Below, piece by piece: positions 35,321-44,206 of a DNA stretch of 64,000 nt. Within the stretch, counting starts at the first letter, position 1, and every line of letters starts with the position of its first letter. Origin of the DNA: Natronorubrum halophilum (GTDB lineage Archaea; Halobacteriota; Halobacteria; Halobacteriales; Natrialbaceae); assembly GCF_003670115.1 (NCBI RefSeq), contig NZ_QQTY01000001.1, positions 372,001 to 436,000 on the forward strand. The letters are read 5' to 3'. The translations under genes and the position numbers were made by a program. Under the pieces are notes generated by a model. That model did not search any database. It was given only the letters and a program-made list of their open reading frames with translations, and was not told where the DNA came from.

Positions 35321-36553
35321 ATGAAGACGATCAAGGATAGCGTCCACGATCACATTCGGATCGACGGGGTCGCCCACGCTCTTCTCGATACGCCCGAACT
35401 ACAACGGCTCCGAAACATCCGACAGCTCGGAACCGTTTCGCTGGTCTATCCGTCGGCCAATCACACGCGTTTCGAGCACAGCCTGGGCGTCTACCACCTC
35501 GCCTGCGAAGCCCTCGAGCACCTCGGCGTCGAGGGACGACAGGCCGAACGCGTCCACGCGGCCGCGCTCCTCCACGACGTCGGCCACGGACCGTTCAGCC
35601 ACAACCTCGAATCGATCACCCACCGACGAACGGGGCGGTACCACGACGACGTCCACGAGTTGCTGGTCGAGGGCGACGTCGGAGCGGTTCTGCGCGAGCA
35701 CGACCTCGAGCCGACCGCGGTTGCGGACCTCGTGGCGGGCGAGGGCCGGTTCGGACAGCTCGTTTCGGGCGAACTCGACGTCGACCGGATGGATTACCTC
35801 GTTCGCGACGCCCACCACACGGGCGTCCCCTACGGAACGATCGACCACGGACGCCTCGTTCGCGAGTTGACGTTCGCCGACGGCGAACTCGTCCTCGACG
35901 AGGGCAACGTCCAGAGCGCGGAGAGCCTGTTGGTCGCGCGAGCGCTGATGAACCCCACCGTCTACAGCCACAGCGTCGCCAGGATCAGCAAGGCGATGCT
36001 CCGCCGGGCGACCGAACGATTGCTCGAGTCGCCCGCTGCCGATATCGACGCCGCCACCCTCCAGCGGATGGACGATCACGACCTGATCGTCGCCCTCCGC
36101 TCGTGTGAGGCGACGGACGAGTTCTCGCGGCGACTGGACCAGCGGGACCTGTTCAAACGGGCGGTGTGGGCCGAGATCGACGACGTTCCCGGCGGAATCA
36201 TCGAGGCCGACCACGAGACCATTCGGGAGTTCGAACGCGAAATCGCCGACGCTGCCGGCGTCGATCCGGAACGTGTGATCCTCGACGTTCCGGGTCGCCC
36301 CTCGATGACGGAGTCGACGACGCGCGTGATGGTCAACGGCGACGTTCGTCGGCTCGGCGAGCAGTCGCCGCTGGTCGAGGCGCTCCGAGCGGCGCAGTAC
36401 TCCCAGTGGCGACTCGGCGTCTACTCGCCGCCGGAGCTGCGCGACAGGGTCGGCCGGGCCGCCGTCGCCGTCCTCGGATTAGATATCGACGGCGGACTCG
36501 TGAGCGAGGTTCGAGACGGTCTCGACGCGACGCTGGACCAGTTCGTCGAGTGA
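35321..36553 (+). CDS. HD-domain phosphohydrolase (dNTPase/SAMHD1-like)
   Basis: This 410-residue protein has the N-terminal segment IKDSVHDHIRIDG and the metal-binding HD series: RFEHSLG (His53), LLHDVGHGPFSH (His85, Asp86) and an Asp in DVDRMDYLVRD near 155. This combination defines the YdhJ/SAMHD1-like branch, which hydrolyses deoxynucleoside triphosphates or other phosphate esters. The protein is cytoplasmic and transcribed alone. The ATG at 35321 gives the canonical start just before the first conserved block. Confidence 0.92.
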   Translation: MKTIKDSVHDHIRIDGVAHALLDTPELQRLRNIRQLGTVSLVYPSANHTRFEHSLGVYHLACEALEHLGVEGRQAERVHAAALLHDVGHGPFSHNLESITHRRTGRYHDDVHELLVEGDVGAVLREHDLEPTAVADLVAGEGRFGQLVSGELDVDRMDYLVRDAHHTGVPYGTIDHGRLVRELTFADGELVLDEGNVQSAESLLVARALMNPTVYSHSVARISKAMLRRATERLLESPAADIDAATLQRMDDHDLIVALRSCEATDEFSRRLDQRDLFKRAVWAEIDDVPGGIIEADHETIREFEREIADAAGVDPERVILDVPGRPSMTESTTRVMVNGDVRRLGEQSPLVEALRAAQYSQWRLGVYSPPELRDRVGRAAVAVLGLDIDGGLVSEVRDGLDATLDQFVE

Positions 36554-37112
36554 CCGTCTCGAGGTCGTCTCGTCCCTCGGTGCTGTACCCTCGTCGCCGA
36601 GGGATCGTTTGAAATGGATCCCCGCTCTCCGAGACCGACTCGCTGTTTGCACACCGATTACACAACCGCCGTGCGGTCGGGTGCCTGCTGGCGTTCGGCG
36701 ACACCCGTGCGCAGACGAAGCCACAACGACAACTGTGGAGCGGGCGACCTGATACATCAGTGACGGTAAAAGACGATATTGACGGACAGTAACGATAGCC
36801 ATCCGAATCGACGCTTCCTCTCGAGGTGTCAGCGCCGTCGTCCCACCGATCGAAGGCGTCGGGAAACGAGATCGCTGCTGTCGGCCTCGCGGACACCCGC
36901 CGTTCGTAACAGGATGGTTTCGCCACCGGGAAACGATCGTTCGGAACCTGTACGGGACCGTTACTCTCCCCCGTAACTGTGTCTCACTCCGACGAGGAGT
37001 TTCGATCGGTTCAGCAGAGACGTTCGCGACACCCTGATAGTCGGTCGACGACGAAATACCACTGTACAGGAAAACAACTTAACGTGGTCGTTCATGTTGC
37101 TATGAGTTACGA
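36554..37112. other. Intergenic region without a supported gene
   Basis: I find no convincing gene, RNA or repeat in these 559 bases. Open frames on both strands are short and arginine- or serine-rich, as in out-of-frame high-GC sequence. An AT-rich CAACTTAACG near 37075-37084 could belong to the promoter of the FemAB-like gene starting at 37113. Confidence 0.4.
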
Positions 37113-38234
37113 ATGGCCCAGACGACCGCAGCAACTATCTCATCGGAGTCATCGAACGGGATCTCGAAGGCCGGGACCGACATCAGCGAGTCGGCCAGGA
37201 CGGTGCGTACGTCGGCGGCCGGTCTCGAAGTCACCCTCCTCGAGACGATTCGAGCGACGTCGGCGTCACGGTGGAACGCGGTCGTCGAACGAGCGACCTG
37301 TGGGAGCATCTTTCACCGCTACGAGTGGCTCGAGGCCATCGAGGACGGGCTCGGATACACGCCGCGGCATCTCGTCGTCGAAAAAGACGGGAACACCATC
37401 GGGCTGCTACCGAACTTCGTCGTCGATATCGAAAAGACGCCCTTCCGCCGGCTCTCGTCGGCGTACCCGGGGTTCGGCGGGCCGCTGGTTACGACCGACG
37501 CGGGCGATTCGCTGTCGCTGCTCGCCGAGACCGTTCCGGATCTCTGTACCGGTCGGACGGTCGTCCACCAGATCCGCGCCCTCGATACGAAGTACCTCCG
37601 GTACAACGATCTCCTGCAATCGGAAGGGTACGAACCGTACCGGCGGGAGTGTCGGTTCGTGCTCGATCTGACGCAGGGGTACGACGAGATCCGCGACGGG
37701 ATGAGCAAGACCAGACGGAACGGAATCGAACGCGGACGCGACGCCGACTACGAGGTCGTCGAGGAAGAACTCACACCGTCGACCGTCGAGCGATTTTACG
37801 CGGCGTACGAGCAGGTGATGGACCGCGTCGGCGGCGACGTCTATCCGCGCTCGTTTTTCGAACGGCTGTCGGCGATGCGCGAGCGACTGCTGTTGATGAC
37901 GATCCGGATCGACGGCGAATACGCGGGCGGGTTCCTCGAACTCCTCGACGAGCAGCGGTCGTCCATCCACGGCTTTTTCGCCGCGGTCCCGCGGGAGTAC
38001 TTCGACGATCACGCGTCGGAGTTGCTCTATGACCAGGTGATCCGATGGGGGATCGAGAACGGGTACGAGACGTACGACTTCGGCAGTACGAACTCGAGCT
38101 TCGAGAACGGCGTCTTCAGGTTTAAAGAGGGGTTCGGTGGACGGCTCATCCCGATCCTCGTCTGGGAACGCGGCTGTAGTCCGCTCTGGAGGGTGCTCAA
38201 AACGGGCCGATCGCTGTACTGGCCCCACCGGTAG
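37113..38234 (+). CDS. GNAT/FemAB-like acyltransferase (Acetyltransf_6 type)
   Basis: This 373-residue protein contains a tandem GNAT arrangement like FemAB and related peptidyl or acyl transferases. Typical pieces are GSIFHRYEWLEAIEDGLGY near residues 64-82, the core MSKTRRNGIERGRD near 195-208, and the C-terminal LLYDQVIRWGIENGYETYDFG with FKEGFGG. In haloarchaea such proteins often occur with surface polysaccharide genes, but no such genes are adjacent. Acceptor and acyl donor are unknown. The serine/threonine-rich first 30 residues could be partly non-native if a later start is used. Confidence 0.85.
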   Translation: MAQTTAATISSESSNGISKAGTDISESARTVRTSAAGLEVTLLETIRATSASRWNAVVERATCGSIFHRYEWLEAIEDGLGYTPRHLVVEKDGNTIGLLPNFVVDIEKTPFRRLSSAYPGFGGPLVTTDAGDSLSLLAETVPDLCTGRTVVHQIRALDTKYLRYNDLLQSEGYEPYRRECRFVLDLTQGYDEIRDGMSKTRRNGIERGRDADYEVVEEELTPSTVERFYAAYEQVMDRVGGDVYPRSFFERLSAMRERLLLMTIRIDGEYAGGFLELLDEQRSSIHGFFAAVPREYFDDHASELLYDQVIRWGIENGYETYDFGSTNSSFENGVFRFKEGFGGRLIPILVWERGCSPLWRVLKTGRSLYWPHR

Positions 38235-38568
38235 CGTTGACGCCTTCGCGTTCGATCGGCATGAACAGCAACGAGAGCGACGGAGGTCCGAGTGCGAGAA
38301 TCGAACTACGCGTCTCAGTCGAAACTGACTGAAGGATGACCACTACCCCAACCCGGACGCGAGTGCATCCGAATCGACTACGGATCGACAAAAAGGTCTT
38401 CTGTCGGCTCTCGGTTCGTGAGATCAATCGGTACCGGAAATCGCCCGAGGAAACGCTACTGTCCCGTTACGTGACGAGTAACAGAGCTCGCGAGTTGGAC
38501 CGCCAGTTCGGCGACTCGCGTTTCCTCGTCCCTCACCGTCTTTACCCTCGAGACCGACTCCAGAACCG
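38235..38568. other. Intergenic region without a supported gene
   Basis: These 334 bases separate the FemAB-like gene from the alcohol dehydrogenase gene. They contain only short frames without protein-like composition, and no repeat or hairpin was recognised. Confidence 0.4.
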
Positions 38569-39582
38569 ATGCGAGCCGCAGCGTTTACCGATCTGATCGG
38601 CCCGGACGGAGTGAGCGTCATCGACCAGTCTGATCCAGCCCCCGGCCCCGGTGAGGCCCTCGTCGATATCGAGGCCTGTGCGATCAACCGCCACGACCTC
38701 TGGATTCTCGAGGGCGATTCGGCGATGGTCGACGCGGACGACCTGCCGTTCGTCACGGGGCTCGACGTCGCCGGCGTCGTCAGTGATGTCGGCGCGGACG
38801 TCAGGGGCGTTGAACCCGGCGACAGGGTCGTTCTCTGCCCGAATCAGACCTGCGGAACCTGTCGGTTCTGTCGCGAGGGGCCGGAGAACACCTGCGAGCG
38901 CTTCTCGCTCTATCACGGCGGCCTCGCGGAGTCGGCTCGCGTACAGGCCGATCGACTCGTCGCGCTGCCCGACGGCGTGGACGCGACCGCCGCAGCCGCG
39001 CTGCCGACGGCGTACATGACGGCGTTTCACATGCTCCGACGCGCCGACGTCGGCCCGGGCGACCTCGTCTTCGTCCCAGGCACAACGGGCGGCGTCGGCG
39101 TCGCCACCGTCCAGCTCGCGGCCATCCTCGGCGCTCGGACGGTCGGGACGTCTTCCTCGGCGAGCAAACTCGAGCGCATCCGCGAACTCGGCCTCGACCA
39201 CGGGATCGAGTCGACAGATACCGACGACATCCGCGATGCAGTCGCCGAGGTCGGCGCTCCAGACGCGGTCATCAACCACCTCGGCGGCGAGTACACGAAA
39301 CTCGGCCAGCACGTGCTGCGCCGCGGCGGGACGATGGTCGTCTGCGGCCGAACGGCCGGCGACGAGTCGACGATCGACGTTGCGAACCTCTTTCTCGGAC
39401 ACAAGTGCGTCGTCGGCTCGACGATGGGGACGCAGGACGATCTGCGGCGGCTCGTGAAGTTGGCGGCTTCGGGAGCGCTGTCGCCGGAAATCGATCGGAC
39501 GTTCGCGCTCGAGGAGACCGGCGACGCCTTCGCGACCATGCAGGACCGCGAGAGCGTCGGCAAACTCGTCGTCGAACCGTAG
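38569..39582 (+). CDS. Zinc-dependent medium-chain alcohol dehydrogenase
   Basis: This 337-residue MDR protein has the catalytic-zinc region CAINRHDLW (Cys37 and His42) and GLDVAGVV. The four structural-zinc cysteines are at 95, 98, 101 and 109 (CGTCRFCREGPENTC). The NAD(P)-binding motif is GTTGGVGVATVQLA. It oxidises alcohols or reduces aldehydes or ketones. The family also includes zinc-type quinone reductases, but the complete structural-zinc set favours a dehydrogenase. It is a single-gene unit. Confidence 0.92.
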   Translation: MRAAAFTDLIGPDGVSVIDQSDPAPGPGEALVDIEACAINRHDLWILEGDSAMVDADDLPFVTGLDVAGVVSDVGADVRGVEPGDRVVLCPNQTCGTCRFCREGPENTCERFSLYHGGLAESARVQADRLVALPDGVDATAAAALPTAYMTAFHMLRRADVGPGDLVFVPGTTGGVGVATVQLAAILGARTVGTSSSASKLERIRELGLDHGIESTDTDDIRDAVAEVGAPDAVINHLGGEYTKLGQHVLRRGGTMVVCGRTAGDESTIDVANLFLGHKCVVGSTMGTQDDLRRLVKLAASGALSPEIDRTFALEETGDAFATMQDRESVGKLVVEP

Positions 39583-39718
39583 TCAGCAGACCCGTTCTCG
39601 GATGCGTTTCAGCAGGTCGCCCTCTTCGCCGCCGGGTGGGACTTTCGAGGTGGGATCGCTGCTTTTCGCCGTTGAAGAATTCAGTCGAGTTCGACCACGT
39701 CTCCGTACACGAGAACGC

Positions 39719-39793
39719 CTATAGTAGCCACTGAACGTCACTGCACACCTGATCGCACGACGGGTGTGTAAATCGGTTCAGTTGTTCCGATAG
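39719..39793. repeat. Terminal-inverted-repeat element, compact form (copy A)
   Basis: This 75-base element forms an imperfect hairpin along its whole length. The left end CTATAGTAGCCACTGAAC and the inverted right end CTATCGGAACAACTGAAC agree at 14 of 18 positions, and inner arms carry GCACACC and GGTGTGT. The left 36 bases differ from the corresponding end of copy B (34634-34880) at only two positions, but the centre is reduced to a few bases. It sits between two unrelated plus-strand genes. Confidence 0.65.
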
Positions 39794-39843
39794 CCGGAAC
39801 GCGCTGGCCCGACCTATTTCCACTCTCTCGATGTCTACCGCCC

Positions 39844-40611
39844 ATGACCGACATCGCCATCACCGGCGCATCGGGACGGGTCGGCAGGGAGGCTATCGAG
39901 GCGTTTCCGGACGCGAATCTCACGCTCTTTTCCCACAGCGAGACCGAGGACCTCGACACGCAGCCCATCGATATCACGGATCGCGACGAGTTCGTCGACG
40001 TTCTCGAGGGCCAGGACGTGTTGATCCACCTCGCGGCGAACTCCGGTCCGCGAGCCGAGTGGGACGAGGTCTCGGGCCCGAACGTCGAGGGGCTCTACAA
40101 CGCCTACGCGGCGGCGGCCGAGAACGACCTCGAGCGGGTCGTCTTCTCGAGTTCGAACCACGCGGTGAATATGTCGAACACCGTCTCGCCGATCCGGCCG
40201 GAAACGACGGTCGGAAAACCGGACGTCGTCCGTCCGGACGATGGGATGGATCCGGACACCTACTACGGCGTCACCAAGGTCTTCGGCGAGGCGATGGGCC
40301 ACTACTACGCGAAGCGCCACGGCATGGACGTGGTCAACCTGCGAATCGGCTGGTTGCTCTCCCCCGACGAACTAACGCGGGAGGTCGAAGAGCGCGACGC
40401 ACCGGGTGAGCGCTTCGCCCGCGGGATGTGGCTCAGCCCCGCGGACTGCCGTCGGGTGATTCGCGCGGCCGCGACGACGAGTCTCGACGAGAATCCCACG
40501 ACGGCCCACGGGATTTCGAACAACTCCGAGCGATTCCTCTCGCTCTCGGAGACGATGCTCGAGTTGGCCTATCGACCGCGAGACGACTCGGCCGACGTGC
40601 TCGAGGAGTAA
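39844..40611 (+). CDS. NAD-dependent epimerase/dehydratase family protein (Azf/uronate dehydrogenase-like)
   Basis: This 255-residue extended-SDR protein has the Rossmann motif TGASGRVGREA (8-18), the VLIHLAANSGP strand, the active-site Tyr-Lys in YYGVTKVFGE near residue 140, and VVFSSSN with the catalytic Ser. Its length and these blocks match the hexuronate-dehydrogenase-like group. That group includes haloarchaeal NAD-dependent glucose-6-phosphate dehydrogenase (Azf), so either activity, or a related sugar oxidation, is possible. The ATG follows copy A of the repeat by 50 bases. Confidence 0.85.
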   Translation: MTDIAITGASGRVGREAIEAFPDANLTLFSHSETEDLDTQPIDITDRDEFVDVLEGQDVLIHLAANSGPRAEWDEVSGPNVEGLYNAYAAAAENDLERVVFSSSNHAVNMSNTVSPIRPETTVGKPDVVRPDDGMDPDTYYGVTKVFGEAMGHYYAKRHGMDVVNLRIGWLLSPDELTREVEERDAPGERFARGMWLSPADCRRVIRAAATTSLDENPTTAHGISNNSERFLSLSETMLELAYRPRDDSADVLEE

Positions 40612-40729
40612 CCCGCTCTCGAAATCGCGGCTCCGGCCGGCCGAACGGATCACGGACTTCGCACCGCCGCGCGGTCGAACGGATCCTGGAACCGTAAGGT
40701 CGAATACCGACAGGGGCCTACTCGGCGAT

Positions 40730-40948
40730 ATGTCTACAAAGGTAGCCGACTCGACGGGCTACGCGCCGAACTTCCAAATGTCGGCGTTCGGATACATCAT
40801 GGCGGGTATTCTCGTGGTCCTCATGTTGCCACTGTTGCCGGTACTCGTCCCCGCATACGTCCTCTGGCGGGTGTTCTTCGGAGAGACGAAGTTCGAACAC
40901 AGTTTCGAGTCGTGGCGAGAATCGGAGCAGCCACCCGGCGACTCGTAA
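40730..40948 (+). CDS. Small single-span membrane protein, unknown function
   Basis: This 72-residue protein has one long hydrophobic segment (about residues 18-50, including YIMAGILVVLMLPLLPVLVP) and a polar C-terminal tail rich in Glu and Ser. No motif is recognised. It is transcribed alone on the plus strand, and its tail and codon use look native. A structural or accessory membrane role is all that can be suggested. Confidence 0.7.
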   Translation: MSTKVADSTGYAPNFQMSAFGYIMAGILVVLMLPLLPVLVPAYVLWRVFFGETKFEHSFESWRESEQPPGDS

Positions 40949-41093
40949 CTCCGGTCGTTCGCTTTCGCGCCGATGGACTCGGTCAGCGACGCGACTCGAG
41001 CCCTGCGGGTCACCGCGAATACGATCGGCTCGGTCGGGTTCAACGGCTCAGAGTGCGGTATCCCCGCCGTTGCACCGATTCAGAAGTATCCCG

Positions 41094-42617
41094 TCACGAT
41101 GACGACGACGTGATCCACTCTCGAGTCTCTCCGTCAACGACGACTCGACTCCCGACATCGTCGAACGCGACGCCTCCGTAGGCAACGCTACTACCGGGTC
41201 CCGAGTAGATTCCCGCAGTGCCACAGTCCGTGGCTCGAGCGGTCGTGAGCGTCACGTCGACGTTTTCTCGGAATCGGAACGCCTGGTGTCTCGCCCCCTT
41301 CGCCGTGACCGCGCTCATCTTCAGGTCGTCCATATCGTCGAAAATGATCGCGTTCGTGAACGCGCCGTCGACGACGACGTTCGAGACGGTAGCGCCGTCG
41401 AATCCACTCGCATAGAGCCCCGATCCGGCGGCCAACCCGTGATCGTCGGTCCTGATAGTGACGGTATCGATCGTCAACTCTCGCCGTCCGTCCTCGACGT
41501 GGCCCAGCGAGATCCCTCTCGCGTTTTCGATGCACGAGACGCAGTCGATCGTGAGGTCCGCGATCAGATCACCGGTATCGGCCCTGATAGCCGAATGCTG
41601 GCAGCCGGTGATGTATCCGTCCCTGATGGTGATCGACTCGTTTCCGTCGCGATGGATATGCACGCCGTACTCGGGGCCGTTCGCCGGATCGATCTCGAAG
41701 TTCGTGAGGGTGCAGTTTCGGGTCGGGGTATCGTCGTCCGTCACGGTCGTCTGGCGCTTGCCGTCCCACACGCTATTCCAGCCCGTGCCCGCGTTTTGAT
41801 TGTCGAACTGCACCGGGGCGTCCGAGCCCCCTTCTCCGCCGCGGGTCGCCCAGTATCCGTCCACGACGACGTTTTTCGACGAGACGATGTCGATATGGTG
41901 GTGGTAGATGGCGTCGCCGTAGATATTCTCCAACCGGACGTTTTCCGCGTGCGCGGGCATGATCCCGTTCGACTCCGGCGCATCGATTCGGATATTACAG
42001 ACGCCCCAGTTCGATGCGCCACCGTACTCGGTCGCGTCGTAGCCCCTGTTGGAGAGTAGCGCCTGTCCTTCGTCACTCGACGTGCGTGCCCCGTCGAGGA
42101 CGGTCGAGCGACCCGCACCCATCAGGATCGTATCGTCACCAACCAGCGGCGTCCGCTCGAGCAGATACCGTCCGGGCGGGACGTACACGATCCCACCGCC
42201 AGCCCGGTCGACCGTCTCGAGGAGGTCGTGGATGGCCTGTCCGACCTCGGTAGTCCCGTCGCCCTCGATTCCGTGTGCCTCGACGTTCCACACGGGGGTC
42301 TCCTCGGTACGCGCGTGGACGGCACGTGTCACTTCGGAGCGTGTCGACTCGAAGTGACTCGTTCCCGGTACCGGTTGGCCAGGACACCCCTGTCCGCTAA
42401 AATAGTCCCAGTCTTCGCTCGAGGCGTCCCAGCGCCAGGTGATCCCCTGATCGATCGCGTAGAAGAGTTCGTCGTCGTACTCGCCCTCCGTCGGGCGCTC
42501 AGCGATCGGTCCGTGTACGATCGCGCGCTCGTCGAGCGCCTCGACCGTGTCCGTGTGATCCCAGTTTTCGCCCTGCGCATACGTCCCCAGCCCGAGCCGC
42601 GGCGTTTGATCAGCCAT
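41094..42617 (-). CDS. Right-handed beta-helix (pectate-lyase-like) protein with tail-fibre-like N-terminus
   Basis: This 507-residue protein has an N-terminal domain of about 100 residues (LGLGTYAQGENWDHTDTVEA, then HGPIAERPTEGEYDDELF), of a kind also seen at the start of haloarchaeal and haloviral fibre or surface proteins. A pectate-lyase-superfamily beta helix follows with GGGIVYVPPGRYLL and repeated IRIDAPESNG/ENVRLENIYG/SITIRDGYITGC-like coils. Such helices bind or cleave polysaccharides; no catalytic triad was identified. It has no signal peptide of its own. The tiny lipoprotein frame ending two bases upstream supplies a Tat-lipobox leader in another frame. Confidence 0.85.
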   Translation of the reverse strand: MADQTPRLGLGTYAQGENWDHTDTVEALDERAIVHGPIAERPTEGEYDDELFYAIDQGITWRWDASSEDWDYFSGQGCPGQPVPGTSHFESTRSEVTRAVHARTEETPVWNVEAHGIEGDGTTEVGQAIHDLLETVDRAGGGIVYVPPGRYLLERTPLVGDDTILMGAGRSTVLDGARTSSDEGQALLSNRGYDATEYGGASNWGVCNIRIDAPESNGIMPAHAENVRLENIYGDAIYHHHIDIVSSKNVVVDGYWATRGGEGGSDAPVQFDNQNAGTGWNSVWDGKRQTTVTDDDTPTRNCTLTNFEIDPANGPEYGVHIHRDGNESITIRDGYITGCQHSAIRADTGDLIADLTIDCVSCIENARGISLGHVEDGRRELTIDTVTIRTDDHGLAAGSGLYASGFDGATVSNVVVDGAFTNAIIFDDMDDLKMSAVTAKGARHQAFRFRENVDVTLTTARATDCGTAGIYSGPGSSVAYGGVAFDDVGSRVVVDGETREWITSSSS

Positions 42618-42619
42618 AC

Positions 42620-42760
42620 TTAGTCGGTACCGTATCCGTGGCCGTACGCCGTCCCGTACCCCGATCTGACGGGCGCGCTCTCGGTACAACCGGCGAGTGT
42701 CATGCAACTGCCCGACACCGCGAGCAGGACATCCCGCCGCCGCTGACCCGAACTGTTCAT
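42620..42760 (-). CDS. 46-residue Tat-type micro-lipoprotein upstream of the beta-helix gene
   Basis: A short frame starts at an ATG 26 bases after a strong TATA box (TTTTATATAG). It encodes SGQRRRDVLLAVSGSC then TLAGC, a basic n-region, hydrophobic core and lipobox with cysteine at 25. A glycine/tyrosine-rich mature part (YGTAYGHGYGTD) of about 21 residues follows. It stops just before the beta-helix ATG. It may be a genuine small lipoprotein, a leader that couples translation, or the severed signal peptide of an originally exported beta-helix protein. Confidence 0.6.
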   Translation of the reverse strand: MNSSGQRRRDVLLAVSGSCMTLAGCTESAPVRSGYGTAYGHGYGTD

Positions 42761-42780
42761 AACATCAAACGATCCTGGTA

Positions 42781-42790
42781 CTATATAAAA
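42781..42790 (-). promoter_or_regulatory. TATA box of the micro-lipoprotein/beta-helix operon
   Basis: On the minus strand TTTTATATAG is centred 26 bases before the ATG at 42760. This places the transcription start at the micro-lipoprotein rather than at the beta-helix ATG. Confidence 0.6.
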
Positions 42791-42881
42791 ACGATCATGT
42801 GTCGGGCGTCCCGGCGGGGTCGCCCGCGGATAGGAGGCGGTCGAGTGAACGACCGACGCGTCAGGACGCTCCGACCGGGTC

Positions 42882-43889
42882 TCAGTCGTCCGCGCCCGTC
42901 GCAGCCAGCGCCGACGGCGGCCCGCCCGGTAACTCGTCGCGGTCGTGTGGAGCCCCGAACTCGAGGTCGGGGCCGCGGGCGATGATCCGGTTCGGATTCA
43001 CGTCGGGGTGGGTCGTGTAGTAGTGTTCTTTGATGTGATCCATATTCACCGTCTGGGCCACGCCTGGCGTCTGGTACAGATCACGGAGGTACGGCCAGAG
43101 GTTCTCGTACTCGCGGACGTACTGTACGTTACACATGAAGTGAGTGTGGTAAACGTTGTCGAACCGAACGAGCGTCGTGAACATGGCGACATCGGCCTCT
43201 GTCAGCCGATCTCCGGCGAGATACCGCTGGTCCGCCAGCACGTCGTCCCAGTGGTCCAGCGCGGCAAACAGATCGTCGACCGCATCGTCGTAGGGCTCCT
43301 GTCTGGTCGCGAAACCGGCCCGGTAGACGCCGTTGTTGATCGGTTCGTAGATGTCGTCGATGATCCGGTCGACGTCGTCCCGGTAGCCCTCGGGGTAGAG
43401 ATCGACGTCCCTCGAGGCGACATCTCTGAATTCGGTGTCGAGCATCCGCATGATCTCCTTCGATTCGTTGTTGACGATCGTCTCCTCCGCTCTGTCCCAG
43501 AGAACTGGTACCGACACGCGAGAGGTCACGTTCGGGTCCGCCTCGACGTAGAGTTCGCGCAGGTAGTCGGCGTCGTGGATAGGGTCGCGCGTACAGCCCT
43601 CCTTTTCGGGCGTGAACTGCCAGCCGTCCTCGTCGCGGTAGGGATCGACGACCGAAACGGAGATGGCGTCCTCGAGTCCCTTCAGCGCCCGAACGACGAG
43701 CGTTCGGTGAGCCCACGGGCAGGCGTAGGAGACGTAGAGGTGGTACCGTCCGGCCTCGGGCTGGAACGTCGCGTCGGGGTCGTCGCGGATCCGGTCGCGG
43801 AACGTGGTCTCCTGGCGTTCGAACGAGCCGTCGTCGTCGGTGTACGCCCCCGCGTCGGTTCGCCACTCGCCGTCGACGAGCATGTTCAT
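42882..43889 (-). CDS. Glutathionyl-hydroquinone reductase-type (xi-class) glutathione S-transferase
   Basis: This 335-residue protein has the xi-class GST catalytic motif SYACPWAHRT with Cys57, followed by VVDPYRDEDGWQF. The C-terminal helical domain includes LAGDRLTEADVAMFTTLVRFD and HTHFMCN. ECM4/YqjG relatives reduce glutathionyl- or similarly thiolated quinones; haloarchaea use gamma-glutamylcysteine instead of glutathione, so the natural thiol is probably different. The ATG at 43889 is preferred over one nine codons upstream. Confidence 0.9.
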   Translation of the reverse strand: MNMLVDGEWRTDAGAYTDDDGSFERQETTFRDRIRDDPDATFQPEAGRYHLYVSYACPWAHRTLVVRALKGLEDAISVSVVDPYRDEDGWQFTPEKEGCTRDPIHDADYLRELYVEADPNVTSRVSVPVLWDRAEETIVNNESKEIMRMLDTEFRDVASRDVDLYPEGYRDDVDRIIDDIYEPINNGVYRAGFATRQEPYDDAVDDLFAALDHWDDVLADQRYLAGDRLTEADVAMFTTLVRFDNVYHTHFMCNVQYVREYENLWPYLRDLYQTPGVAQTVNMDHIKEHYYTTHPDVNPNRIIARGPDLEFGAPHDRDELPGGPPSALAATGADD

Positions 43890-43937
43890 ACGCGAACGTA
43901 CGGGCTCGAGGGTCAAAGGGACTCCCTGACATCCGTG

Positions 43938-44107
43938 TTACCACCGCCCCGCCGCACCGACCGCGGTCGCGATCAGGGAGACCGGCCCGAACGCGACGGG
44001 GACGACGCTCTCGAGCCGCCGGGCACCGTCCAAAGGGGGAACACACCGACGACGGGCAGAGCGAGGATTCCGACGAGAGTGATTCGTGTCCCGCGGGGGA
44101 TCACCAC
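43938..44107 (-). pseudogene. Frameshifted small membrane protein remnant
   Basis: On the minus strand one frame reads a hydrophobic segment (TLVGILALPVVGVFP) starting at a GTG near 44107. A second frame continues with LDGARRLESVVPVAFGPVSL and ends ...GAAGRW at 43938. Inserting one base in the C5 run near 44034-44038 joins them into one two-span protein of about 56 residues. It could be a real frameshift, a sequencing error or chance. Confidence 0.35.
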
Positions 44108-44206
44108 AAGTGCTGACGAATCGGTGACGTCTCGTCCGGATATCAGTCACCCGCTCCTTGGCAAGATTTATCACTACCAATTTGAGTATACAAATCGTGA
44201 TTTACA

